Assembly: GCA_964036045.1 (NCBI GenBank)
Contig: OZ038384.1
Span: forward strand, 60,981,355 to 61,045,354
Source of the DNA: Eutreptiella sp. 'Long Island Sound 2002'
Lineage: Eukaryota > Euglenozoa > Euglenophyceae > Eutreptiales > Eutreptiaceae
Reading direction: 5' to 3'
Length of the DNA: 64,000 nucleotides
Shown here: positions 35,501-47,261 of the stretch, piece by piece
How the letters are laid out: every line of letters starts with the position of its first letter
How positions within the stretch are numbered: the first letter of the stretch is position 1
Notes under the pieces: generated by a model
Seen by the model: only the letters and a program-made list of their open reading frames with translations
Told to the model about the DNA's origin: nothing
Database searches by the model: none
Position numbers and translations under genes: made by a program

Positions 35501-35986
35501 CGGCTCAAGCCAGCCTCTCTCGATGAAGTCACGGAGGATCTTCTGCATGGCCTCCTTCCTCTCGCCCCTAAGGGCAAACTCCCGGTGCCGATACACACGG
35601 GGGTCCTGCTTCAGTCGTATCTTGGCCTCGCATTACGGTCCACGCACCGGTGGGGGAAACACAGGCTTTCCGCTGAAGAAGGTGTCCCCATACTTCTGCT
35701 CCAGCCTGGCCCTCAATGCCTGGATCTTGGGGCAATCATCGGACTCCAGCTTGGCTTTTCCGGGCACCTGGACCACTGAGCTTACTTGAGGGGTAGCGAC
35801 CCCGCTCGGCTTCGGCTCAGGCGGTCTTCCCAGGTGGTCCAAAGGGCCATCTCTGGTCTTGCCTCGGAATAGGTCGCCGTAGGTGGGTGGGTTACCGCCA
35901 GGCGGCTTGTCCTGGCTGGACATGTGATCCAGCACCCTCTGTACGAAGGTATTCCCATCATAGGAACCGGAGACGATTGAGTCCAC
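32537..35986 (-). pseudogene. pol: Chromovirus pol: reverse transcriptase, RNase H, integrase, chromodomain
   Basis: One frame, broken only by TAA at 35633-35635, encodes a short linker then the enzymes. Counting from 35596: reverse transcriptase 25-270 with FTVIDLKHGYHQ (Asp 92) and the catalytic FVDD (153-156, Phe in place of the usual Tyr). RNase H 310-445 has RTDAS (Asp 319), REKEAY, CTDHQS and Asp 435. Integrase has an HHCC finger (H580, H585, C617, C620) and a DD35E core (Asp 650, Asp 714, Glu 750). A GPY/F-like module spans about 855-920, and a chromodomain 943-1000 contains YTVEKIL, KVRWRGYG and DTWEPVSSF. Chromodomains steer integration to marked chromatin. The codon at 35596 is GTG, not a true start; the protein is made from the upstream frame. 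Confidence 0.9.
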
Positions 35987-35992
35987 TTCCCA

Positions 35993-37516
35993 TCAGGCTT
36001 TGTCCTGGCCCTTGCCCTCACGCTGGTTTCCCCAGTCGTGAAAGGGCTGATCCATATACCCCTGAACCAGATCCAACTCCTCCTCAGTGAGGGGGTGTTC
36101 CGATGCTCCGATGTCAACAGGGGGAACCGCAAAGCATTGTCGCCATGGCTCTGCTATGATGCGGTTGACACAGACGAAGTCCGTGGTGTCGGCCTGATCA
36201 AGGCCCCCATCCACATAGTGGAATTCCGTTGGCCATCTCTGGGGTGGCATGGGCTGTCCCTTAGCGTCCTGATAGACACTGTCTCCAGCCGGTAGGACGA
36301 CCTTGTTTAAGGTCATGTTGGTCAATGAGACTACCCAATGTCGGGTACTTTCCTCCTCGGTGCATCCCATAGGAAGAACCAGCACTGCCTTGGAGCGGTC
36401 CTTGCGAATCTTCGCTATCGCTCTTGGAATGTCCCAACGGGGGCAATGGATCCACATCAATCCCTGATGCGGACCCCAGTGCTTCTTCCACGCGGAGTCC
36501 TGTGCGCTGCAGTACTTCTCGCCAACCCGCAGATGGGCGGAGGTTCCTGAAGAGAACGCATCCAGGGCCAGCTCCGAAGCTCCCAGGTCCGCAACCACTC
36601 GGCTCGCCACTTCCGGCATTACGCCGTACTCCTGGTTTGCTGGCCCAGTTGGCCCAGTGTCCAGCGCGGCCACTTCGAGCTGATTGCGTTCCGGATGGAT
36701 CCATTGGCGTTCCACATGGTGCTCAGGTGACGAAAGCCACGAGAGCTGGTCATCCTGATACAGGGTCATGGAGGCCTGGGCCGGGAGGACGCCGGAGTCC
36801 GTCTGGATCATTAAGTCGTACCCAACGATCATGTCCCAGTCCATCTCGGCCTCGTAGAAGCGACCTTGCAGGAGGATTTCCTTGCCGAGGTCTGGGCGGC
36901 TCAGCTCACGGTGGTTCACGAACTGCAGCCCAATGGCCGCTTCCTTCGTGCCTCCCACCATGTACTGGCCGTTCGCCACCTTCAGCCTGACAGGTTTCCG
37001 ACTGTCGGTCAAACACTCTGGTGGAAGTAGGCCAGCCTTGACCAAGCTGACCTGTGCTCCCGTGTCGACCAACACGTCGAAGACCTTTTCCACTTCCCCG
37101 CATAAGGCACGGACCTTAAGGTGCAACTGCCGCTCACGCCCCACTCGGCGCACGGCGTGCAAGCTCAGGATCTCCGGCCGTTCCAGAAGCTCAACAAGCG
37201 ACTGGTGCAGGTCGTGGACAATGGGCTCAGGCTGCCCATCTGCAGCGTCCAGCTGCGGTCCGGGTGATCCTCCGATACTCTCGGATAGATCTTTAAGTAC
37301 ATCAAACACATTCTTAGTCGCGAAGGATGGACGGGTGCAAGAGTTCGTGCCTTCACTTGCCCTCACCCCGCCACCGCGACTGTCGGGTGCCGGACCGGGC
37401 CCTCCGCCCGCCGAAACTCCTTTGTGCTTACCGACTCCCGATCGGGATGGTGTGGCGCTTCCCAGGACACCATCGTGCGACCGCCCTAGCTGGGGCCCTT
37501 GGCTGCAGGGGCTCCG
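35993..37516 (-). pseudogene. pol: Chromovirus protease followed by a Dam/DIRS-like methyltransferase-type domain
   Basis: The frame is continuous with gag beyond the TAG at 37517 and runs to TGA at 35993-35995, after which the pol frame resumes. Numbering from 37366: the aspartic protease spans about 80-190 with VLVDTGAQVSLV (DTG 101-103) and DWDMIVGYDLM. Residues 265-380 then read LDAFSSG, EKYCSAQDSAWKKHW, LMWIHCPRW, IPRAIAKI, KAVLVLPMG and HWVVSLTNM. This order matches the Dam methyltransferase-type domain of phages and DIRS elements (D-F-A-S, WxNPPY, helix, VLLxP, W). The catalytic (N/D)PPY position reads HCPRW, so methyl transfer is doubtful. Placement between protease and reverse transcriptase is unusual for Ty3. 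Confidence 0.7.
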
Positions 37517-40500
37517 CTAGGGGGCGTCGGTGGTGGTGGAAGTAGGGGTATTCTCCTCCGCGTCAACCTCATTGACACCCTTCTTCCTCCTATTCCTAGG
37601 CTTCTTGTCCTTGTCCTTGTTCTGGTCGTTCTGGTTGTTCTCCTTGTTCTTGTTGTCCGACCTGCAGACCCAGTTCCTCTTGATCTCCTGGATCTCCTTG
37701 GCCAACGCGGTCCCCTGTGACATCAGCTTGGAGAGCTCGTCCTTGTCCACCTCCACTTTGGCTTCCCGGATACCCGCGGGTGCACGCTTCTTCGACCCGT
37801 GCGCCTTCTTGTAGGCCCACGTGTCGGCCTGTTGGGTGGGGCATGTTCGGTGGTCATGGTTGAAGCCTTTCTTCCTCCCATAACACACGAAACAGCCCTG
37901 AGGGTGAGCTCGTATGAACTCCCCAAAGGACAGCGGAGGGTCGCCAATGCGGCGAGGGTCCCTCTTCTCCTTCTTCTTCCAACCCGGCTGCAGGGGCTTC
38001 CAGCTTCCCTGGTTGTTCCCCGCGCCGTTGTTGGCCACGAAGGCACAAACGGCCACCTCGGCGGGCTCATCCTCGTCGTCATCGTCGACGAGAGTCTCAT
38101 CGCCGTCAGCTCCCGCTGGGTCCATGGCAGCTTCCCCGCCAGGCTCCTCGCCAACGTAGTTGACGTCGGGGTCGCCGGGCCTCAACCCGCGGGTGTGGTG
38201 GAGGTTCCGGTACTCCTTGAGCACCTCCTCTCCAACCCACTCCAGAATCTCGTTGCAGCTCATCCGCGCCGGGATGGCCTGCAGACGGATGGTCTGGCCG
38301 CTCACGTCACACTCGTCAAGGCGCCACATCGCGGTCTTCTCGCGATCGCCCGAGACAGTGATGAGGAGAGCGTTCCGCAGGGAGTGCCGTTTGACATCCC
38401 GGGCCACGTTCTTCCTCGTCCAAGCCACCACGTTCGTATGATACTCTTTGGGGAGCATCATCGTGACCGTGTGGTTGGACTTGGCCCTCTTGGCTTCCTC
38501 CTTGGTGACTCTCTTGATCCATGCTTCCGGCAGCATGGAGAGCAGGCGGGCCTGCTCGTCACCCTCGTTCCAGTCCTCCACGTTGCGGCGGAAGAGGGTG
38601 TATTGCCCTCGGAAGTCTCGCCAGTCCCGTAGGCGGATCTCCCGACCATCATGCTGAAGCTTGATGGACTTCCACCGCTTGGCAGCCACCTGCGGAGCGT
38701 CCACCCGCTCCTGCTCGTTGAGCCACTTCTTGGCTTCCTTGAGGGTCTTGATTTTCCCCTCCTTGGTTGCCACGAAGTACAGCTCTTGGAGCACTTCCGG
38801 CAGGCGGTACCTGAACCGTCTGAAGACATATTTCTCCGCATCCGCGGGATCCATGTCTTCAGTGACGGTAACCCCCCAATCGTCCAGCTTCTCCAAGAAG
38901 CGGTCGAGGTTGAGGGGGTTGCCATCGTACATGGGGGGCTTGATGTCCTTCAAGTCTTCCCACACGGCGGCATCCGCGGCCTTAGAGATCATGAACGCCG
39001 GCCGCGAGATCGACCGAGGTTCCCATCGGCCTCGCCCACGGACTCCCACGGCTGCCACGTCCATCTCCTCCATGGAATCCCTGTGGCTACGCCGCGGTTC
39101 CTCCATGTACGCTGAACCCAGATGTTCACGCCGTACCCCTACCATGTATGCCTCCTCATCACTGCGCCGGCGGCTGCGTTCAGCGGCCTCCCGTCGTACA
39201 CCACGCGGCGGGCTAATGTCGAACTCCTCCATGTCTTCCTCCGCCAACATCCCGACATCCCACTCCACGTCTCCTCCGGGGACCTCATCCCTGAGTCCAC
39301 CATAACGTCCGCCAGCCATTGGGATTGGCTCCGGGGCTGGTGCGGGGCGTCGGGGGCGTACCGGTGTCCGCGGTGGAGCACGGCGGTTGTGGTAGTCTGA
39401 ACTGAGCCACTCATCACGCCAATCCTCACTGCCACTGCCGGGCGGCACGCGCTCGTTGCGGCGGCCCGCGCTGTGGTGGGAGGGGGCGGTGAGAGGGGGG
39501 GCACTGGCGCTGGGGCGACTCCTCGGGGCTCCGCCGGGGGCGTGGGGTCTGCCTGGACCTGGTCCGGGTCCCCAGTCGTCGTCCGACGAGCCAGACTCCA
39601 GGGGTGGGTGGTCGCTGCCGACGCTCCCACGGGCTTCCAGCGCGTCCAGCCTCCGCTGCAGGCCGCTGATGACCTTGTTCAGCGACCTGGTCTCGCCCCT
39701 GGCGATGTCCAACAGCTTCTGGGTGGCGGTGGCGCCCTGGGCGCTCTTTACCATCTCGATCTTGGCGATGTCCAGCTCCCTCTGAGCGCGCGCGGCGACC
39801 CTGGCGATGCGAGTCATCTCGCCCTTGCCCGTGTTAACCTCGCGCTCGAGGGACTGGACCCTCCTGCGGAGGTAGAGAATCCACCGCCGGGTGGCATCCA
39901 GGTCGCCGTCCCCTGGCGGGTCGTCGGGGTCCCCAGGGGGTCCTCCAGGAGGGCCTCCGCCGGGTCCGCCTGGTCCAGGGGGTCCTCCCCCGCCCGGTGG
40001 TCCGCCTCCAGGGGGTCCACTTGGTGGGCGTCCTCCAGGGGGTCCTGATGGTCCTCCGCCAGGGGGTCCCGGTGGGTCTCCGCCGGGTCGCCTCGGTGGG
40101 TCCGAGGATGGGCGCTTCTTCGTGATGTCGAAGTCCATGTCGTCATCCTCGTCCATGTCGCCCCACCTGGGCGTCTCGGTCTCGGAAGACTCCGAGCTCC
40201 GGTAGGGAGGAGGGGGATCCTCATCCTCATCTTCCGGCTCCACGGGGACGTCTCCGCCTCCTCCGCCAGCTACTCCTCGGCGATGTCGGCGGCCTCGTTC
40301 ATCCCCGTCGCTGGCGGTGAAGAAGGGGTCGCTGTCGTGGGAGTGTCCGCCCGCTGGCCTCCGTGGCCTCTCGGGGGTCTTCCCCTTACCCTTCCTCCGT
40401 CGGTAGGCAGTGGGGCCACTGCTCCCACTGCTGCCTGTGTCGGCCTCGTCCAGCGTCATCTTGGAGGAGGCGTCCCCTTCGAAAAGCTTTCGAAGGGTGT

Positions 40501-41323
40501 CCACTCGTGATCCTCCCGGGGGAGTCTCGCGGCGGAGTTTGGCCTCTGCCTCCTCCATTGCGGCGGCGGCGGCTGCGGCAGCTCGCCCTTCGGCTTCCTC
40601 CCGAGCACGAGCCGCTTCGGCTTCCCGGGCCTGCTGCAGCCGAGCCTTCTCCGCTTCCAACGCCGCCAGCTCCGCCTCCGTCTTGGCCCTCTCCTCAGCG
40701 ACCTTCCGTCGCGCGGCCTCGATGGCGTCCTTCTTGGCGGCGTCCGCCTGGGCCTTTGCCGTCGCCTCGGCATGGGCCCTTTCCTCCGCCTCCTTCTTTG
40801 CCCTCTCTTGGGCAAGCGCCTCTTCCAGCGCCTTCACCTGGGCCTCCTTGCAGGCAATGGCCTCCTGGGTCAGGCCGGCTTCCTCGGCGGTTGCCGCCAC
40901 CTCACCCCTGATCCGGGCAGCCACTGCCTCGTGGGCGGCCGCAGCCGTGAGACCGGCCGCGATGGCTGCCACGGTCGAGGCGTGGTAGTCCATGCCTCGG
41001 TCCCACTCGGTGGCCTCCTCATGGGCGATGCTGACGGCGCCCTCCACGGCAGCGTTCTGCTGCGTGGCCCGTTACCGGGCAACCCGAAAGTTGCAGGGCA
41101 CCCCACAGGTGCGCTTGCAGGCGCGCGCCACATCCCTTTGGTGGGGAGCGACGCTGCTGCTGGAGCTGGCCTGGTCGGCCGGCATCCTCCCGCGGTGGGC
41201 CGACTCCACGTCGCTGCTGGGGCCTGACTTCCTCAGGAGCAGCGGACGGGGCTGGGCCTTGGTCTGCCTGGCGACCTCCAGGAAGTCACCAAGGGTGGTG
41301 TGGCCGGGGTGGTGAAGCGCCAT
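37517..41323 (-). pseudogene. gag: Chromovirus Gag, main part
   Basis: The frame runs from ATG 41323 (MALHHPGHTTLGDFLEVARQ) to TAG 37517-37519, broken by TAA at 41072-41074. The N-terminal third is a long Ala/Glu/Arg coiled coil, followed by acidic and Pro/Gly-rich linkers (near 39900-40110). The capsid-like core (about 38440-38950) has PPMYDGNPLNLDRFLEKLDDW, RFRYRLPEVLQELYFV, DWRDFRGQYTLFRRNV and ARLLSMLPEAWIKRV. A non-canonical knuckle, CFVCYGRKKGFNHDHRTC, precedes a Lys/Asn-rich tail. Gag assembles the particle. At over 1200 residues it is far longer than usual Ty3 Gag. Its stop is in frame with pol. Confidence 0.8.
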
Positions 41324-41876
41324 GGGCCCGTTGGGGACTGTGGGTCGGGGTTCCGCCCCTGGCGCCTTGGGCGGCTTCGGCGGCCAGGGACTCTTGGTAC
41401 TCCCGCCACTTCCTGTCCCGCCTCCTGTCCCCGGCGGAACGCTTCTCCTTCCCAGGAGACGCGCTGCTGCTGCTGCCCTGCAGCCTGCGCTCGTTTCCCA
41501 GCGCCGGGAACTCCTTCTCGATCATGTCCCACATGGAGACAGTGATCGAGGCGCCCGACGGGTACTCGTTGGGCTTCTCATCCTCCTCAATCCCGTCGGG
41601 GCGCAGCCCCTCGCCGGGCCTGTCCGGGCGGGTCCATGTCCTCCAGCGCTTGCGGCGGGAGCGGTACTCATACCCTTCCGCCCGCAGCCATTCCTCCACT
41701 GCCCGCAGGCGGTCCTCGCCCATGTCCTCGCGGAGCTCGAAGCTCCCGGGCATGCCGCCTTCGCACTGGGGATTGCTGTGGCGGTACTGCTGCCCCCACA
41801 GCAACCCACGCAGTAGGCGCGCCGCATGGGGGTGGGGCTGCGGCCAGGTCTTGCCCGCCTCGTCCCAGTTCACCAT
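41286..41876 (-). pseudogene. gag: Chromovirus Gag, N-terminal part in a shifted frame
   Basis: ATG at 41876 opens 196 codons (MVNWDEAGKTWPQPHPHAAR onwards) including MWDMIEKEFPALGNERRLQG and a basic KWREYQESLAAEA segment. The frame stops at 41286 while the main Gag frame opens at 41323, so a frameshift near 41330, in a run of C and G, probably separates two halves of one protein. ATG 41876 lies about 350 bp inside the LTR, a normal leader distance. Confidence 0.55.
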
Positions 41877-42223
41877 CGGTGCTCTCGATGGAGTGGTCCT
41901 GGGGTGGTTGTTGAGGTGGGTGATGTAGCACTGGACTGGGAGTGCGGCCGGTGCTGGTCGGCTGGTGGTTGTGGAAGTGGTTGACGCGACTGGGTGTGCG
42001 GCCTTGCTGGTCGGCCGATAGGACTCGCTGATGAGGGAGTCCTGGTCAGTCCACCTCCTTCACGGTCGCGGCGCTTCCGTGGTCGCTCAGGGCGATGCTC
42101 TGGGCGGCGCTGCGGACCGCTGCGCTGCGCTGCGAGCTGCGAGCTGCTGCGCCGCGCTGCTCGGGGTTGGTGGCCCCGAGTGGCACGCGATGGATGGGTA
42201 ACCCCGCGGTGCTGAAACGCTTT
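41877..42223 (-). other. Leader of the giant chromovirus
   Basis: This is the untranslated stretch between the 5' LTR end and gag. The bases after the LTR (AAAGCGTTTCAGCACC on the minus strand) do not match a usual initiator-methionine primer site, so the priming tRNA is unknown. Confidence 0.5.
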
Positions 42224-44983
42224 TGACGCGTTCCCGTGGGGGGCCTGGCCACGGGACGCTGCGGTGGACACGCACAAGTGAGCAGGCAGGCAAAGCACTA
42301 CGCTCACAGGGGCATCATTGCGCTTGTGTCATGTGACAAAGCGTTTCAGGATCCTTGCCACTCTGAAACAAGGGAACAAAAGTATGTACAGCAACACATC
42401 AGGATATGTGCACATGGGGTTGAGACTGGACTGCGATAAGTGCATCACAGGACAATAGACACTCAGTCCCAACACATATCCCAATCCCAGGTCCGACCCT
42501 CTCAGTGGCTGGTGGGGGCGGGGGCTCAAACACATCCCATGCCCTGCTCAGTCCGGACCCTGAAACCCTGCCAATAGGGGGGGTGTCCCGCCCAGCCACA
42601 GGCGAGTTCCTGGTAACTAAGGGGCCCAAAGCCAACTGACGTTGGCTCCCCATGCTCCCTTAACGGCAGGTTCCAACTCCTCTCTGAGCCAGAGATATGG
42701 CTCCGCCATTATCCCCTAGGAGTTGGTAGCTGAAAATGGGCTGTTTCAGCCCAAACTGATATTAGCTCAAAAATCTCCAAAAATGACCCCTCGTTTGGAC
42801 CCGCCAGAGGTAGGGACGAGGCAACTGACCCTATGCCCTTGGAGTATGAACTTCTTGGAGCCCTCACCCAACCCGGTTCCCTCTGAGGTCCCGGCATCAG
42901 GGCACCACGGGTTCGTCAAGTGGGGTCATGATGCCAAAATCACCAAAATTGGCATCATTCTCACGCGTGGCTCGCCCGGCCAGGGCAAGGCCAATGGCTC
43001 ACAGGAGAGGAGGCAGGACCTAAGATTCATATCTGAGTGTACAACTTAGAATTAGGTCCGGGCTCCCCGTGGGCATAGAGATATGGGGCCGCCATTTGAC
43101 CACACGGGGGGGGTGAAATTGGGGTCCCAAAAGGGGGTCATTTTGGCTGCTCGAAATGAGCCAAAATTTGGGGGTGCTCCCAATAGTATATCTCCACGCC
43201 GGCTTGGAGATCGGATCTGCCATTCCATACGCAATCCACCGGGAGTCCAACAGAGACTCCCATGCATTTGGTCCTCAAAGATCTCAATGCCACTCGGCGT
43301 GGTGACAATCCCAATCAGGTCCACAAATGCCAAAATGGCAAAATTGCCCACACTCACTTTGGGCTAGCACCCTAACGAAGGTTGCTCCGCTTCGCCCACG
43401 TGGTGTGTGAACCATGGGGACCAATGTCCATAACACCCATGTCATATATGGTCCATTGGTCCATGAGTCCGGCGTGCACGAGGGTGCTGAAAATGGTGCA
43501 CGGCGGGCAGAAAATGTGGAAAATTGCCCAAAATGGCCGAAAATGCGCACACTCATGGTCGGGGCAAATGAGGCACATGCCCGACTTGGACCGGAGTGTG
43601 CCACAGGATTGGTATCAAGTCATATGTGTCCAACATATCTTTTGGGCGTCGCCCAACTCCTCCGGTTTCGGGAATGGCAGGGTCGCCAAGTGGGCCCATG
43701 ATTTGGGATGGTCCCAAATCACCAAAATGGCAGCCACGGTACGCCAAGCCCAAGAGGAGTTATTAGCTGGGTCCAAGATATGTTCGGCACCGAAGTATGT
43801 ATCCCCATAACATACTTGGGTCATGATGTCAATTGGGCGCAACGGTGAGATACACGGTCGCCACTTGACATCATGACGGGCAAAAAACAGCAATATTGGC
43901 AAAAAAACACCCAAAAGTGCCTTGAAAGGCGCACAAATATATTATAATATCTTCGGCTTGGATTGAGTATCGACCAATCCTTTTAAACACAATGACTTGA
44001 CACCAATGACCTTCGATTCCACTTATGTGCTCCACTTGGGGCGCTTTGGAAGGTCGCGCGCGCTGGCTCCCAAGTGGGCACATGCAAAAATGGAAGATTG
44101 CAAAAAACACACCCTGCTCGCAACGCATCGCTTCGGGAGCGCTCCACAAGCGTCCCTTCACGAAGGTTAGGCTTGCGAGTGTTGGTTAGGAGTACAGTGA
44201 AGGGCCTTGTGCGATATGGGGTCCATTGGCGGGTTTGTCTCGGAACGGTGCACCCGCCAAATGGGCACGCGATATGACACCAAAAATGGCATACAACCCT
44301 ACCCACGCCTTCTACACCCAACCTAGTGGCCTAGAATCAAAGTATGCCTATATTCTAATGTAACTTTGGTCCCTTAACACGCATGCAAGTGCTTTGGTCG
44401 AAAATCGACCTCCTTTCGGAAAGCCGAATTTTAGCATGCACGCAAAATATATTGCCAATATGTATATGGAGATCATATATGCACTATCCGGGGAAGACAA
44501 GTGATATGCCCCAGATGTAGAGGCAAGCAAGGGTGGGACAAACGCAAACTCAACATACTTCTACACGTACTTGGACGCCAAGTACGTGAAAAAGCGCACT
44601 TCTTGGAGAACACTCAAAATGAACAACCCTTTGGGCGTATTGAGTTGGGATCCTTTGGCCTCATCCTATGACTATGGGGGGCAAAACCTCATACACAGTG
44701 CCTTTGAGGCACGTTAGTTCTCTCTTGGGCGCTTGAACGCTCGTAGCCCTTGTTATTCTACTTGGGGGTTCAAAGCGCCTTCGGCTGCTCAGATTTCATG
44801 GGAAAAATCTGGGACGCGATCCGTTATATCAAGGAAAAAATTGCAGATCACTCGAAGACTGTTTCAGTCTTAACTTCAAGAAGGATCGCTTTACAGAATT
44901 ATCTAATGCAGTCCACGCAACAGGCGACGACGGGCGGCGCGACTGCGGCGATTTCACGACAATTAGAAACCGCGGTAGAAATC
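42224..44983 (-). repeat. 5' LTR of the giant chromovirus, larger part
   Basis: This is 2760 bp nearly identical to 28105 onwards, stopping at GCGGTAGAAATC, where a foreign insertion begins. The remaining 210 bp are at 51130-51339. Confidence 0.85.
44900..44983. repeat. 84-bp direct duplication at the insertion, left copy
   Basis: Identical to 51046-51129. In the uninterrupted LTR at 28105-31077 this segment occurs once, so it was duplicated when the 6.06-kb block inserted. Confidence 0.8.
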
Positions 44984-45239
44984 CCCCTCATGTCGCGCCC
45001 TGCCGCCTTTTTCTTCTTCTCCATGCACCTCCCTCCCCACCCTCGTGCCCATCACTCCCCTTGCCCTGCAGCTCAGGCGGCGGCCCTGGGGGAACGCGGT
45101 AAACCCTTAGCAATGGACACCAACACGCTCCTCGACGCCACGCACAAGAACCAGGCCGAGAACATCAAGAACGACGGGTAGCACGTAAGGCGCAGCAACG
45201 AACATGGTCTTGCTGCATGCGAGTGTGTTGGGTCGTGTA

Positions 45240-45248
45240 TAATTTTAT

Positions 45249-45279
<31 letters not shown>

Positions 45280-45312
45280 TTTTTCCAAAAGCAAAAAAAA
45301 AAAAAAAATATT
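45240..45312. repeat. Poly-T followed by poly-A, possible hairpin
   Basis: About 45 bases almost all T are followed after a dozen bases by 16 or so A. The arms are complementary and could fold. No gene is seen on either side. Confidence 0.6.
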
Positions 45313-45335
45313 TTACGAAATTTTGCGGCGGTTTT

Positions 45336-47030
45336 TCAAGTAGGTACAACCACACCCACGCAACAAACAAACCAGCACAGCACCGCATGGCAGCACGGCA
45401 CCGCAGGACACGGCACAGGACGCAGGACACCACAGGACAACGCAAAGCACAGCAAGACACCACGACACACCAGAGCAGCACCACCACACCGCAGAACGCC
45501 CAAGGAGACACCACAACGCACAGGGACACGCCACAGCACGAGGCACCAACAACAGCGCACACGACACTGGCGCCGCACGACGGGCCGCAGCAAACACAAA
45601 CAGCATGGCAAAACGACAGCAGAGCACGACAGCACAGCACCACACGACAGCACAGCGCCACAGCACACGACACAGGGAAGCAAGGCACCACAGCCAGCAC
45701 AACAAGGCACCGCAGCGCACAGAGCGGAGAAGACAGGGAACGCACAGCACGAGGAAAAGAGCACCACAGCACGCAGCCACCACCACCGGGCAAAAAACAG
45801 CACAGCCAACCAACAGCACAACACAGCACAGCACGACAGCCCACAGGAGGGCAAAGCAAGCCCCAACAGCACCGCAACACGACAGCAGAGCACAACAGCA
45901 CAGCACCACGCGACAGCACAGCACCACAGAACACGACACAGGAAAGCAGGGCACCACAGCAAACCACACCAACCACAGGGAAACAGACCACGCGGCCAGA
46001 CAGGGACACCGGAACACCCACCAGCAGACAACCACGGGCCACCAGACCCAGCACCGCACCACGGCACACCACAGCACCAGGCGCCAACAACAGCGAGCAC
46101 CACACGAACAGCACAACGCGAGCGCACCAGCACAGCGAAGCACAGCACCGCACAAAGCGGAGAGGACAGAGAACGCACAGCACAGAACCCCGGGACACAC
46201 ACAGCACAAAGCAGAGCGGCCAACAACAGCACGCACCCCCGCGCCACGACAACACACACACAGCACGGGGGAACACCGCAAAACGCAGCGCCGCAGAGCA
46301 CAGGGCCCCAGGGCAACGGGCAGCGCCAGAGGGCACGGCGCAACAAGCAGCAGCACCCAACGAGCACAACGCGGCACAGCACCGCAGCGAAGGACGCACA
46401 GCACAACGCAGCACACGGCACACAGCACCGAGCGGCAGCGACGAAAACCGCGAGACAAAAAGGGGGGGGGGGGGGGGCAGCAACCGACGGGGAGCAAGCA
46501 CCAGCCAGGCGGAAAGCACGAAAGAGGGACAAGCGCACGGAGAGCCGAGAGGCGGAAGGCCAACAAAGCAAACAACGCACAGCGCCGGTGCCCAGGGCAC
46601 CCGGGGCCGGAAACCAGAGAAAGCCAGAGACAACGGGGGCGCACAGGAGAGGAAGGGGAAGAAAAAAAAAAAAAAAAAAAAAAACAACACCAAGGCACCA
46701 AGCAGGAGCGACGAAAACACCGAGACACAAAAAGGGAGGGGGTGGGGGGAGAAACCACCAAAGAGCAGCCAACGGCCAAGCAGGAGACACAAACGACGCG
46801 CGAGCGCACGAAGAGGCAGGCAGCGGGAGGCCGAGAAAAACAACCAAAGCACGGCGCCAAGGCAACGAGGAACGGCAAGGGCAGCAAGAGAGCGGGGGGC
46901 AACCCCAGCCCGGAGGGGGCCAAGCAAAGCAGAAAGACAAAGCGGCCAAAGGAAAAGGTGAGGCGCACCACAACGCGCCCGGGAGGCCGGCCCGCCCGAC
47001 CCGGCCACAAAGAGCAAGCACACGCACGCC
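45336..47030. repeat. CA-rich low-complexity section
   Basis: Irregular CACRRCACAGCACC-type sequence, with runs of 15 G (about 46449) and about 30 A (about 46655). All three frames of both strands are mostly open because T is scarce. I call no protein. Confidence 0.6.
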
Positions 47031-47032
47031 AG

Positions 47033-47240
47033 CCGCCGTCCGGATGGACGAGTGCGCGCCCGGAGGGTACCCAACCCCTGCCGGCAACGAACAGCCGCCG
47101 TCCGGATGGACGAGTGCGCGCCCGGAGGGTACCCAGCCCCTGCCGGCTACGAACAGCCGCCGTCCGGATGGACGTGTGTGCGCCCGGAGGGTACCCAGCC
47201 CTTGCCGGCTACGATAGCCGCCGTCCGGATGGACGAGTGA
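47033..47240 (+). repeat. Tandem repeat, four units of about 62 bp
   Basis: CCGTCCGGATGGAC recurs at about 47037, 47099, 47161 and 47222, each followed by GCGCCCGGAGGGTACCC in the first three units. Confidence 0.8.
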
Positions 47241-47261
47241 GCGCCCCGCAGCGGCACCACA

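Noticed and set aside
35413-35598. Start codon of pol near 35596
   Set aside because: The codon is GTG and the same frame continues upstream to the protease, broken only by nonsense codons.
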